From Quercus robur (taxonomy: Eukaryota; Streptophyta; Magnoliopsida; Fagales; Fagaceae): 64,000 nucleotides of DNA. Under the pieces are notes generated by a model. That model saw only the letters and a program-made list of their open reading frames with translations. It was not told where the DNA came from and did not search any database. Location of the stretch: contig NC_065542.1 of NCBI RefSeq assembly GCF_932294415.1, positions 51,883,406-51,947,405 of the forward strand, given 5' to 3'. The position numbers and the translations under genes are program-made. This document shows, piece by piece, positions 24,281 to 36,766 of this stretch (position 1 is its first letter; every line of letters begins with the position of its first letter).

Positions 24281-27200
24281 TGTACTCTCTCTCTCTCTCT
24301 CTAGTGAATTATAAGATTGATTTTTTTTTTTTTAATCTATTTGGTTTGTTAATATGTTGAACTTTTCATTTATTATATCATGACTTCTCTCAGACTTTGA
24401 AAAAGTGGGATCTAAAGTGCGATCCATTAGGTACAGCTTGGTTTGGTTTTAGTTTGTAGTCAAATTGGGATCTAAATGACTTTTTTTTTTTTAATATGAA
24501 AAAGTGAGAGACCAACCTTGTAGATTAAGGTACATATGGGCTAGTTTATTGGGTAATATTTGATCTGGTGGTTTTGTGTGAGCTTTGAATATGTGTGAAT
24601 TTTTGGCTTTCCTATTTATAAAATGTACCATGATAATGTGAGTGATTCTGGGTAAAGAAATTTTGGGGACTTGGGCAATTGACTGTTTAGTAAAAAAAAG
24701 GAAAATTAAAACCTTTCTCAAAAATGGGGTTTTGGTTGAATTGAGTATTTTGTTTAAATCGAAATCAAAGGGGAATTTAGAGCATGGTAAACTTAGCTAC
24801 TGAAGTGAATTGAAGTCTGTATCTGAAACTTGGCTTCAATGCTTCAGCTGTGCTTGAAATTTTTTTCATCTGGATTTCCATAATTAATTTTAAAGATGCA
24901 TACCTAAGCATTTGTATGCATGAGGCATGTGCAATTTCTTTGGTTTGTGAGAATGCTTAATTATGGTAGAAGTTTGTATTGCAACTTAATATTTTTTCCC
25001 ATCTAAAGTGAAATGAAGAAGTTTGAGTTTTCTGATCTCTTAATCTTTATTCCAAAAGGACATTTATTTCTCATTCGTCCTCTACAATTGATGATTGAAC
25101 CACAGGAAAATTAGGAGGTTGCTCATCTTGATTCTTGACCACTAATTCTAAATTATTTTTGGCTGCAATATAGGCTGAATAGAAACTCCTTTTGGTCCTT
25201 TTCAAAAAGTTAGTGAATGGTCATTGCATCTACCTCAATAATAAGACAACTCATGTGAAGAAGCTTCACTTATATATATGCGTGTCTACATTTACTCTTG
25301 CTAAAACATATAGTTTATTATTGGGTGCCAGTGACTACAGATTTTACAAGTATATATGTACACCAAGAGGTAACACCTAATTGAGCTACAAATCTCTTAA
25401 CTATTGTAGCACAATCTTAAATAAAAGGTAAAGGGAGTACATACATGAACAATTTGTTTCTTGGATGACCTCAAAAAGAAAAATAAATGTGCTTCGATGC
25501 AATTTACTAAATAAGTGTGTAGAAATACATTTTTTATTTTTTAGAGAGTTTTAACCTTAATATTGATAATAAGAAGCTACTTTATATGAGAGAGAGTTGG
25601 TTCAACACTTGCTACTTTATATGTAGAGTTAGTGTCTTCCTTTTCTTAGTTGTTGGTATGGACTGCTGTTGTATGTCCAAGGGCAATGGACCCTTAATGT
25701 TGATAAGCTGTCACTGCAGTGTTTAGTTATAATTTGGTTATGGCTGCAACTGTTTCCTTGTTTCAGGTTCATCTACTGACTAAGTAGGTTGTTGGGATAT
25801 TAGGATGATAGGAAGGAAGGTGTAGAAGGCACAACAATAATGGGATTTGAAATGGTTATACTTATACCGCACTGCCTAAAATGGTGTATTTGTGAAAAAG
25901 AAATAACTGCACTTTTGCGGCTGTTGAGAATAACTGAAGTTCTTATGTTAGTCAATAGCTCCTCGATAGGATGTTTGCCATAATATGCTTCCCCCCACCC
26001 TCCCTTTCTCTCTCCTTTTCTCCTATCCCTCGATAGGATGTTACTGATGCTGTAAATTTTTCTTAAATAACAAATGGTTTGATGCATCCTTATGCTGTTC
26101 TTTCTATACTGTTACAGTTGACTAATATAGTTTACAAGTATTGCTCAAACTTATGGAAAAACTCAAAGTTTTACCTCGCAAGCCTCTTTTAAGATTTGAA
26201 ACAAACCTAGGTCTTATTTGTTGGAACTGTCCTTATAATGCGTGCCTTAGCTTCTGATTAGCTCCTTAAACCACTCTATTTTAAAGCCTCTGCTGCTGTC
26301 CAGAAATTTGTTATGACCCTGTTATTGTGTTCATATAAAATCTCAAAACCCTTTTACAGTTCCAGCCCTTAAATTACCATTTATCCTATTATCGGCAACC
26401 AATCATGTTTATTTTTTTTGGTTGGAAACTCTATATATGTACATATGTCACCCAGAACATGACCAAGGACAAGATCTAAAGGGGTAGAGGGGAATGAGAT
26501 TTTTGAAAATCTTTTAATACAATACACACTCAAAAAGGCTCAACTCTTAAACTTGTAGCACAAAGCTTTCATTGTGGGGTTTAACTAGTTAATATTTTTT
26601 TGATAGATAAACATACAGGGGTAGAGGGAAAAGAATTTTTGGAAACCTTACAATATGGTACACGCCACAAAATGGCTTAACTCTTTTTTGTTTTTTTAAA
26701 AGTCAAAAGGGCCTAACTCTTTGAACGTGTAATGCAAATAATTATTTTAGTTTTCCTTTGGTTATTGAATAATTGCTTTACACAGTCTTTCATTGCATTT
26801 ACTTGTGTGTTATGATCAACAAACCAGTTCTCAAGAACACGAAATGACGACAATAACTGCCAATCGTTACAAAAAGTTAATAAATAAATTGTATTTTATA
26901 TCCTTCATTACTTGTTTTTTCTTACAAATAAATTTTCGTAAAATTAGATTGTAAATTGTTACTTATTTTGATATTGTCCCTTACTCATGCTTTCTCACTA
27001 ATTGATAATTGCTACTATACCAGTGTTTTATCTTTTCTTAAACTGCTACTACACCAACACCTATAATAACGTTGGGCTTTGACTTAGACTTGGTCTTGCT
27101 CTTGGCTTCATAAATATGAAAGGAAGACACAATTGCTAACAATTCATATTTATATGATAAGAGTGCATACCTATGACTTACAATCATGAAACTTGACACC

Positions 27201-27420
27201 TATCCAAAATTAATAATAAAAATAAATAAATAAATAAGGATGGTAATAGGGGTGTGTGGTAATGATTGTTCCAGAAAACATATTTGATTCTTGATAGTTC
27301 AATTAATCAATGAATGTTTCTTGTATTACAATTATTGTGCTAATGAATAACATGATATGATATTCTTTTCTCATTTTGTTGATAAATTTAAAAATGGAAT
27401 TTTTTTTTTTTTTTTTTCAG
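24281..27420. other. CACTA left cargo region, no gene recognised
   Basis: AT-rich sequence without a recognised frame, except for the first copy (26195-26479) of a 285-bp segment repeated identically at 28441-28725. Confidence 0.55.
26195..26479 (+). repeat. 285-bp direct repeat, copy 1
   Basis: From 'tttgaaacaaacctaggtct' to 'aaggacaagatctaa' the text is identical, by eye over the whole length, to 28441-28725, including an eight-T run. The identity implies a very recent duplication inside the CACTA element. Confidence 0.9.
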
Positions 27421-28223
27421 AATCCAATTGTTTGTTTAAACTAAGCAAGCTAACAAATTTAAATTTAAGGGATAACTACTTTGACAATAAAATTTTATGA
27501 TTCTTTGGTGCCCTCCCAATTCCTAAATCTCTAAATCTAAGTTTCAATAACATGTGGTCTCTTTCTAGCCAAAGTACATGCATATCTGAATTTTCTTCCT
27601 CAACAATACCATGAAAAAGTTTAGACAACTAAAATCTTATAACCAATATTTACCTTTATCAACATTTACTCTCTTCGGGTTTAAAAGCACAAAATGCTTC
27701 AGAGCAATATATACCTAATGCTTTTGATATATGCAAATGATAGTAGTAGTATGCCTTCAACATTCAATTGGCATTTTAATCGAAAATTTTGTCCATTCTA
27801 ATATAAAAATGTATAGTTCTACTAGATATTTTTTATGTACTATTGGTTTCAAGCTGATATATGAAATTATGAGTATCTCTTCACCGGTGATGTAGAACTG
27901 GCTTATCTAAACAACTTGAAGTCCTCATCTTGGCTAGTAATGGCCTTGATGGAAGCCTACCATTCAAGGGTAAACATTTGATCTATTTTTAATGATTTTC
28001 CCTCAATTAATCGCCTAAATGGAAGCCATTGTAAAAGACTTTCTCCTAACACTACTATCGTTATTTCACTTGGTAGATATGGCAAATTTCAGCAGTTTGG
28101 AGATTTTAGATTTGAGTGGAAATTATTTCACTGGAAGCATTACTCCATATATCAAAGTGTTATCTTCTCTCAAGGCTATATCATTATTTGAAAATGAACT
28201 CAATGGAACTTTAAACACTCTAG
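27421..28223 (+). pseudogene. Captured receptor-like protein (LRR) gene fragment
   Basis: Three exon-like pieces with splice signals lie in order. Piece 1, from 27421 after a poly-T/CAG acceptor, reads LFKLSKLTNLNLRDNYF, then has a stop, then FFGALP and KSLNLS. Piece 2, 27896-27969, reads ELAYLNNL then, after a 1-nt deletion, LILASNGLDGSLPFK, ending at a GTAAAC donor. Piece 3, 28077-28223, reads MANFSSLEILDLSGNYFTGS, SSLKAISLFENELNGTL and ends at a GTAAGA donor. These are LRRs of the extracellular receptor-like-protein type. Introns are kept, so genomic DNA rather than cDNA was captured. No kinase, signal peptide or transmembrane part is present. Confidence 0.8.
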
Positions 28224-28445
28224 GTAAGAATCCACTTAAAAATCAGGTATTTACAATTTTGATTAGAAGTGTGGGAACAATTATTGAAAGAGAGTGCAAC
28301 CATTCTCTTTCAATAATTGTTCCCACACTTCTAATCAAAATTGTAAATACCTGATTTTTAAGTGGATTCTTACCTAGAGTGTTTAAAGTTCCATTGAGTT
28401 CATTTTCAGATAATGATATAGCCTTGAGAGAAGATAACACTTTGA
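28152..28445. repeat. Near-perfect 145-bp inverted repeat (hairpin) over LRR exon
   Basis: Arm 1 at 28152-28296 and arm 2 at 28301-28445 are reverse complements with a 4-base spacer (caac) and about two mismatches that I can see. The arms contain the end of the captured LRR exon 3, its 5' splice site and intron sequence. A transcript across it would fold into a long double-stranded RNA. Arm 2 ends in tttga, shared with the start of the adjacent 285-bp repeat. Confidence 0.93.
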
Positions 28446-28725
28446 AACAAACCTAGGTCTTATTTGTTGGAACTGTCCTTATAATGCGTGCCTTAGCTTC
28501 TGATTAGCTCCTTAAACCACTCTATTTTAAAGCCTCTGCTGCTGTCCAGAAATTTGTTATGACCCTGTTATTGTGTTCATATAAAATCTCAAAACCCTTT
28601 TACAGTTCCAGCCCTTAAATTACCATTTATCCTATTATCGGCAACCAATCATGTTTATTTTTTTTGGTTGGAAACTCTATATATGTACATATGTCACCCA
28701 GAACATGACCAAGGACAAGATCTAA
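28441..28725 (+). repeat. 285-bp direct repeat, copy 2
   Basis: This is identical to 26195-26479 at an offset of 2246 bp. It begins where arm 2 of the hairpin ends, sharing about 5 bp. Confidence 0.9.
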
Positions 28726-31700
28726 GCACTGCTGGCTTGCTTTCTTGCTTTGCAATGCCCCCAACAAATACCTTTGAAAAATAGGGCAAAGCAAAAGGGA
28801 AAAACAGAAACATCTGGTCAACTTGTTTGATTCTATGTCTGTGTGTGTGTCTCTCTCTCTAACATTGTATGCTCTCTCAAGGTGTACCTGTTTGAGAAGG
28901 GACATTGTTAATGACTAAAACCCCTTTTTATATTGCTAATAATGATGATTAGTGGCCCTCCTTTCAACCTATCTTTGTCATTAATTATTCATGTTTATAC
29001 ACTGCTTACTAACATGATTAACAAATGGGCTCCACACAGTACTGATCCAAACTTCTATTACTGATTTTGTGTTGTTTTGTTCTTTAAAATCCATGTTGTT
29101 CCACTTTTGAATACAAAGGCAAATCTTGGTTTTTAGCTTGTTCTTGATCTTATATATAGAATTAGGATTATTTATCTGCACATATAACACATAAGTTCGA
29201 CTGTGGCTTTGAAATTGTTCATAAAATAAACTATAAGTATTGTAGATTATGAATTTATTATTATGCGCCGCAAAACTCGACTAATTTGGATCACATCTAA
29301 TTTGAGACGTGCACGCATTAGCACATGGTTTTGGATTTGGGAAAACCTGCTCATTTTTTCCATATTTCTAAACTTAAAGGTGTCAATTCTCACTAGCTTC
29401 CAATTTTGTATGCGCTCAAGTACGTAGTATCCAAACATATTTTGAAACATTTTGACCAAAATTAAGTCCTCTATTTTATCATGCATGTTTAATAATTAAT
29501 ATAGTGATTTGAAATTTGTAATAATATAGTGGTTGATCGATCAGCTCCGATAAAAAATCCCTACATAGTGATGTGATATGCTCTAAATCACCTAACTTTA
29601 TTGAATTTTGTATATGTTCACAACCACAAAAGTATTGAAATAATCGGGCTGCATATTGATCTTCTAATATAAAAGAAATGACCAATATTGAGTCAGGTAA
29701 ATTTGAGAATTCAATAATTTAGTGTGGGAATAAAGCAGTTTTAAACTTTAAAAAAACTTAGAACATCATATTTAACCAAACTTTTTCTGTTTCTGTTTTT
29801 TTTTTTTTTTGGCTTGACTAACCTAGCTAGGGTTTCTATAAACCATTTTATTTTAGACTCATCCCTATCGATGTTTTCTGAATAAATGGATACACACATA
29901 TATTGTACTATAGTACAAAATAAAAAAAAATTACGTCACTAAGAAAGATTTTGGAAAGTTAAATAATGGTAATAACGCGCACCCAACTTTTCTTCTGACT
30001 CCTAATTAACATTGTCAAGGAAATTAAGCTGAGTGAATTAGTGAAAAGCTAATTTGATATGCTCCTAGGGAGCCTGCATGCAGCTAGCTTAATTTGATAC
30101 ATAATTATGCTTTTCACTTTTTATGGTTGGCTGCTCTTAATTAGGATGTTTTCTTAAAGCATGGGATTAGGCACACTAATAGCAAAAAACATGCAATAAT
30201 TAAAGCTTGCTTTAACCTGTTTAACTAAAAATATAGAAGGAAAAAAAAAAAGATTCCCTACGTAATAATGGTATGAATGTCAATATATGTATTGTGCATT
30301 TTGTTCTCGTGAGTGAGTGTTTGTGTATTTTGCTTAATTCTATAGTGTAATTGGTTGACTTGGTTCAATTGTTCTATTTGTGATTGGTTGAATGCTGCTT
30401 CCTTCATTGTTGACCACTTGTTTCTTGATAGTTGATTCCTTGTGATACATATCTGTTGCTGCCCATGCACTATGACACTTGTTGGGGGCTATTTAACACG
30501 GATAGAATTAGAAAGGCATCTAGGAATGCTCTTTTTGTAGGCTTGGGTTAGACTAATTTGTGATTTTAGTATTCCAAAAGGTGAGAGAGCTTTTAGGCTT
30601 GAACATTCTTAAGTAAAGTATTCACCACCACTTTATTTAACCTTATTCTCAGTATGGTGTTCTGCTTCATAATCTACTGTTTCTTGAAACCGTGACCTAT
30701 CGGTTTTGGTGGGAGGCATGTGCTACGAACCAAGGCTTGACTTTTATGCCTGAAAAAATCTAGCACCACACATTTTTGCGCTACTACTTTGTCACAACTT
30801 TGATGTGGCAGGCTATGAGTAGAGAAGAAAAAGAGGTGAGTTCATAGGACTGTAAAAAGCAATCAATCATAGTTTATCACAAAGGACAGTTATGGAAAGG
30901 GTGTTATTGAAACGCATTCTCTTGCTACTTAACAGATTTGACATGGGCTCTTTGGCATATACATCATGATTCTTTTTCTTTTTCTTTTTTGGATTTTATT
31001 GCTTGTATGAATTTTTATAGATGTGTTATAGTCATCCCTTGTACAACTTATTTGTTTGAATAAAATATAGAATGCTAAAGAGTTTCTTTTCAACATGAAC
31101 ATGATATGTGTACAAAATTGGCCACATGGATTGACACAGTTCAAGATCCAAGACTTAAAACATGATATTATGTCAGGAACTAACCCAATGTCTTTTTTCC
31201 CAGCTCAAAAAGTCAAAAACTCCACTCTGTTCAACCCATACGCCAGTCTGCTTCATATGGCTCTAACATATGCTTCTTTCAAACACCAATATCTGCAAAA
31301 AAAAAAGTATAAATTGCCAGTTAATACATAGTATTTTTGCTTGGTTAACGGCTATAAATATTATCAGGGTAGGATGCTAACATTAATACTATATGCAATT
31401 GAAAAAATAGCCACTGGCTTTCAAGAGAGCTACAAATGCATCATAATAGTAGGTCCATCATTTCCTTCCTGAGTAAAAACAGCTTAGACAACTCAATCAA
31501 ACCCCACTCTCTAACCCAAACATTTAGCATTTTTTTTTTTTTTTAAAAGCCAATACCTAATGTTTTAGTCCTAGAAAAGCAGGATCTTGGATACCATCCT
31601 AATTTATGCATTCTAGTGGCTGTTCTCATGGTGACAAGATAGCAGAAAAGGTAAAAGTGTTATTTTGGAGCCTTTTGGGTTTGAAAAATGAGCGTGTGAA

Positions 31701-33743
31701 AATACGAGCCATGAACTTCTTAGTTCTTATGGTGAAATTTTTTAGAGAAATTACACTTTACCTCCCTAACTTATACCCATGATTACAATTTGCTCTTTTT
31801 AGTGTAGTGTGTAGAAATGTTAGTAGAGGTAGAATGATGGATAGTTTTAAAATTTTCAATTTATACTTGTCCTTAATTAATCTGTCCTATTGTTAAATAA
31901 ATTTTAATTAACTAATAGGGTTTCTTGAAAGCACAAAAAGTGGACAACAAATTAAGATTTTTATTCCCTTGATAATAGTATAGATTACCTTAGAGAATTA
32001 CCCAAAAACCTACTATTTTACTGGTGTTGATCCGCATTAGGCTTTCACGAGGCAGCCAATTAACACCTTTTTTTTTCTTTTTTCTTTTTTCTTTTTTTGA
32101 TAGAAACCTTATATAAACTATTAATTGTAAAATAACACTATAGATTCAGCTTATATAAACTACTAATTGGAAAATAATACTATAGATTAGCAATTCTAGT
32201 ATATTCGTAGGTAGATGAGCCTATTTCTTTACAAAGTGGCTAGGACAGACAAGCCCATGGGCCCTTGGCTTAAGATAGCCACTAAATTGTAGAATAAGTT
32301 GGCTATAGATGGGTCATCCCCAGGAACCTTGTGCAAGGTGGGCTCAATCTTCCCATCCGAATTGGGATGATGATTGAGCTAAATGCCCCACGGATCTCCT
32401 TCGTTCAGTCCTAGGGCTACGATAGCGTTTAGGATAAGCAAACTATGGCCTCTACATTGTCACCTACTCACAACCACCCAACATTAAAGTGAAGAATAAT
32501 TCCTATGAACGGTAGATCAAAGAGATTAAAGAAATTATCCTATCAGTAAATCAAAATGAGTGAATAAGGTAATTCATTAACTGGATTAGAGATTAAAGAA
32601 ATTTAATCTAGACTCAACAAATCAATGCGTATATAAATGTTAAAAAAAAAAACTTTTTTTTTCTCCTAATGATTGCATTGGGGAAGTCTTGTATATTGTA
32701 ACAAAAACAGTCTTGGCAGGTGTATTATCTTTATCTCCATACACAAAGATATTTTTATGTTTTCTCTTTTTAATTTGTTTTTGTTTCGAAACGAAGGCAA
32801 GAAGCCGAAGGCACTCGCTATGAGCCTACGAGTGACTCTTCAGCCCATGGGCTGGTGTTGAAAAGTCCGGGTGTGTGTTGAGACCTTTTTCACTTTTTGG
32901 GCTAAATGTGTTTGTGACTATTGTGTCAACCAACGTGGTCTAGCCATATAAAAATACTAATTAAGTGAAATGCTCCACGGCATAAATATTTAAATATAAG
33001 TCATTGAAAGAGTTACAACTTTTATAAGTCATTGATTTGTAATTAATCTAATGGCCATGTCATCAACTTTCTACAAATAAGTGATCTAATAGCGTTAGTT
33101 ATCTCCAACCATGTCAATATATGTGGAGTAAGGCAGTTATCTAATTAACCTTTTGACATAATGTTCTTATGATATGTATAAATGCTGTTTTACATTCTTG
33201 TAATATTAAGTTTGTTGTTGTTTTTGCTTGCTTGCCATTGGCAACCAAGGCAGTGTATTATCAGACAAGAATGATAATAATTAAATTTAATGGGAATGTC
33301 TGCCACACTTCAGTTTGTTCAAAATGATCCACACTAATCTTCCTAACTTTGTGTCTTGGTTGCTGCCTTCATTAGGATATGCAACCTTCACTTCAGTACC
33401 ATTACATGCATTGTTTAGATGATTCATTAATCCATGGCTTTGTCTTTCATGCCCAATTCTTGAAGTTCTTAGAGTATGACTTAAGATTTTAATCTTTTGC
33501 CTTTGTAAATGTGGAAAATAGAGATGCATTTTGAAGACTTTCCATGGCTTGTTTTACCTACGCAGAACTTGCATTGCTGTCCTGGCATGCATCTTTGAGT
33601 TGGCAATTAATGGAATGCATTTTCTTTCTTCATTTAAAAATTTTTGGATACATGCTTCGTTGGATTATGTTATTATTGTTGATGTCCATGGGCAGGAAAT
33701 TGTCTTGGTATATACTCTAAAGGATTCTTTGATTCAATCTCAG
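28726..33743. other. CACTA cargo region, no gene recognised
   Basis: Unrecognised AT-rich sequence. It contains a 41-bp tandem pair near 32105-32190 ('cttatataaactaataatt'-type text). The stretch 30460-30830 has higher GC but no frame I can assign. Confidence 0.5.
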
Positions 33744-33815
33744 GTACTTGGATCACAACCAGTTGACAGGGAGAATTGACGCAGACTTCTAGAAACATCC
33801 TTTCTTGAAAGAATT
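33744..33815 (+). pseudogene. Isolated 72-bp LRR exon
   Basis: The exon is flanked by a CAG acceptor (33741-33743) and a GTGAGT donor (33816). Its length of 72 nt is the classic size for one 24-residue LRR in plant LRR receptor kinases. It reads YLDHNQLTGRIDADF, a TAG, then KHPFLKE. The stop replaces a residue that is probably Tyr in relatives. This gene fragment is separate from the one at 27421-28223. Confidence 0.65.
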
Positions 33816-36440
33816 GTGAGTATTCTTTGCCACTCAGATCTACGAAAGTCGTCAATTCCTGAGCTTGAGCATTGAATTGGGTATTCTATTGTCAATTACT
33901 TGTTTTTAACAGGTCTATTGAGGGTAGAATTTTTGTGTTCTGTTTGATAGAATTTTACTGATGGACTTTGTAGAATAATTGATTTTTTTCCCTTTGGCTA
34001 TAGACAAATTTGTGTCATGCTCACAGTGATAAAATTAATATGATCTTCATTCACACAGCTTGAAGTTTTGTAGAAATAACATTAATTACATAAGAATTGA
34101 AGAAAAAGGAATGCCAAAGTTGGAGGCTATTATTTACATTTTGTTTTTTGGCCTCCCTTTTACAATTACATTACGTTTTAACCACAATAGGTGTGAGTGC
34201 TTTTGTCTATCATATGATTTAGTAAACTCTCTATTCACATATTCAATGCATGCTCTTCAAAAGAGTTTGTAAGTTTTTCACTCTGTGAGTCTTGTAAATG
34301 TCTCAAATATACTAGAATTGTATATAGATAGGCCATGTCATTAGTTATAGGCTCTGGATGTTACCCTCTTGTTATGTCAAATTTGGAGAATCAGTGAGTA
34401 CAAATATGGAGTTTGAGCACTTGCTAATTTGATACTACTGTCCTCAGATTCAGTTGTGTTGAATGAAACTTCTCTAGGCATATTTTGTGTTTCACTTGAT
34501 CACAATTTTTTTTAACGTTCATATTTGAATGGTATCATTAATGTTTTCTCCTATTTATAAACATTTCATGCATTTATGAAAATATCCCAACCTAACTATA
34601 ATGAAATGAATATTTGACACACGGGTTATCTAACTACCACAATTGGAAAGAAAAAAATTTGTGTATGACAAAAACAAAAAGATATTCACAAGTAAGTTCT
34701 GATTTATCCGTTTTTATCAACATAAATTAATTTGATTTGGATATATTTTTCCAATAATTTAATTTCCAACTAGTTTTTAATAGATGAAGATGAAGCTCAC
34801 ACAGTCACTGCTTTCAAAGTGTAATTATTGTGCTCTCTTGGCATTGAGCCTTAAGTCAAAAGTCATTGGCTGCATATGTGACTTACCAATACAAATATTA
34901 CTTTGATTTTTATTTTATTTTTTGGTTTTCTTCTCCTATTGTCTTTTCTCATTTTCAATTTTCTAAACTCATTTGCATCATAACTATAGGTGCTATGGTT
35001 AATAATCAGTTCCGGCTGGCTGCTTCAGTGTAGACACCTGCGAAGATAAATTTTCAGCACATTTCTGGTGCTGTTATGATATACTAAAGGTATGCTTCTG
35101 CCCATATTTTATTTTATTTGTAATTCTTGGTTGAATTCTGATAGCTTTTGGACATGTAATTTGGGTAATAACTACATAGATGGAGTTGATCTTTGGTAGT
35201 GATGTATCTAAAATCAAAGACGTTCATTCTTTGACCTTTTCTGATTCTTTTGAGTACAAATATATACATAATAATAATCGTGGCAGGACTTAATCATTGA
35301 AATTCTGAAATATGCAAGGAAGCGTCTGAATAACTTTTTGAATAAATTTAGAGGTTTCTATGCAGCACAAAATCATGGAGTCATGCAAATAGTCTATCTC
35401 AGCAGATGTTGATGCTGCTGAAATTTATAAGAACTCTAACTGGCCAGCCATACATTAAAAATCATTAATTTTTGTGCTGTTAATATGACCTTTTGGTTTA
35501 CCCAGGAAATTTAAAAAATCTTTGCAGCAGTATTTTTTTGCCAGAGTAAGGAGAAAATGCTTCGACATGATTCATAGTGGCATATGCATATAAGTTTCTA
35601 ACATAGGCAAACCAAGTTACAGTTACATAAGTCTCATTATATATGCAACAGTTACAACTTCTTATATAAAACTTTTCATGTTCTTTAATATGAATTATTT
35701 CTTAATTTCAGGTGCAAACAGTAAACAAGCCGTGTGAAAATTTCATCCAGACTGGGCATCAAAAACTGACATTCGCTACCAGGTTGAAGCTGAACCATAA
35801 TTTATGCTTATTTCCCGTACAATATCATAAATATTTTGCAACTTCATGTCACTAAATAGTATGCTGATGGAATGATTTTTATTTTGTTTGGGAGGTCTGA
35901 ATTTTCTCTGGATATTTAGTTGTCTTTTGTTGTTAAAGTACATGATTTTATGTTAGGGATGGACCTAGTAGGGGGATCGGACCCTCCCCCGGCCCAAATT
36001 TTTTTTTTTTTTTCGTAGGTATATTTTATGTTATTAATAGTTGGGCCCCTCCCTTCCACAACCTTGGCCAATGTTAGCCAGCCCCGCCCAGACAACCTAT
36101 AGGACCCTTTTCAACTTTTGGACGCAAGGGAGAGCAAGGTGATCAAAGAGAGGAGATTGGAGAGGGAAGAGAGTAGATAGGCCAGACATGAAGCAGAGGG
36201 AAGAGAGAGAGAGAGTGTGAGGGAATATAAATCAATATATAGAAAAATAGAGGGTCCACCTAGGTGAATAAAAAAATAATAAAATTTTTTCTACCACGCC
36301 ACAATGCGGTTTTATTTATAGAACCACATTATTGCGTGTTGGAAAAATATTTGAGATTTGAAACACCCATGGAACAATGATTTTGGTGTTTGTTTTCCAA
36401 ATACCAAAAATTTGGCATTTGGCATTTGCCATTCTTTTCT
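33816..36440. other. CACTA cargo region with exon-like pieces of unknown origin
   Basis: Two short stretches have plausible acceptor and donor signals, 34990-35090 and 35712-35782, but I recognise no protein in them and both contain stops. At 35940-36080 a GC-rich 'gggggatcggaccctccccc' patch resembles a dispersed repeat. Confidence 0.35.
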
Positions 36441-36766
36441 AGAGCATTCACAATTGGCCATGCAAATGGCATATGTAAGCAAATTTTACCATTGAAGTAC
36501 TAAAAAGGCCCCAGCATTTGGCCTTGTATTGGTCTAGTATCCTAAAAAAATTATAATATTTTTTGTTGTTGGCATGGGGGAGAAGGGAGAGAGAGAGAGA
36601 TTGAATTATATTATTTTATTAGATAGTATATATTAATTTAATGGGTGGAATAGGAAAATAAAAATTGAGATGTTCAGGGTGTTTTAAAATAGTATGATGT
36701 AATGAATAAAATACCTTTTTGAGATGGTAAAATAGAATAAAATAGGAATTGAAGATGTGAATGCCC
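36441..36766. mobile_element. Short MITE, PIF/Harbinger-like ends
   Basis: The left end is GAGCATTCACAATTG and the right end, reverse-complemented, is GGGCATTCACATCTTC. The ends resemble those of the larger element at 53244-54605. It has no coding capacity and no exact target duplication. Confidence 0.45.

Noticed and set aside
28019-28354. 111-residue frame beginning at 28019 as an LRR gene
   Set aside because: Its start lies in an intron-like stretch before the 28076 acceptor, and its end reads into the hairpin.
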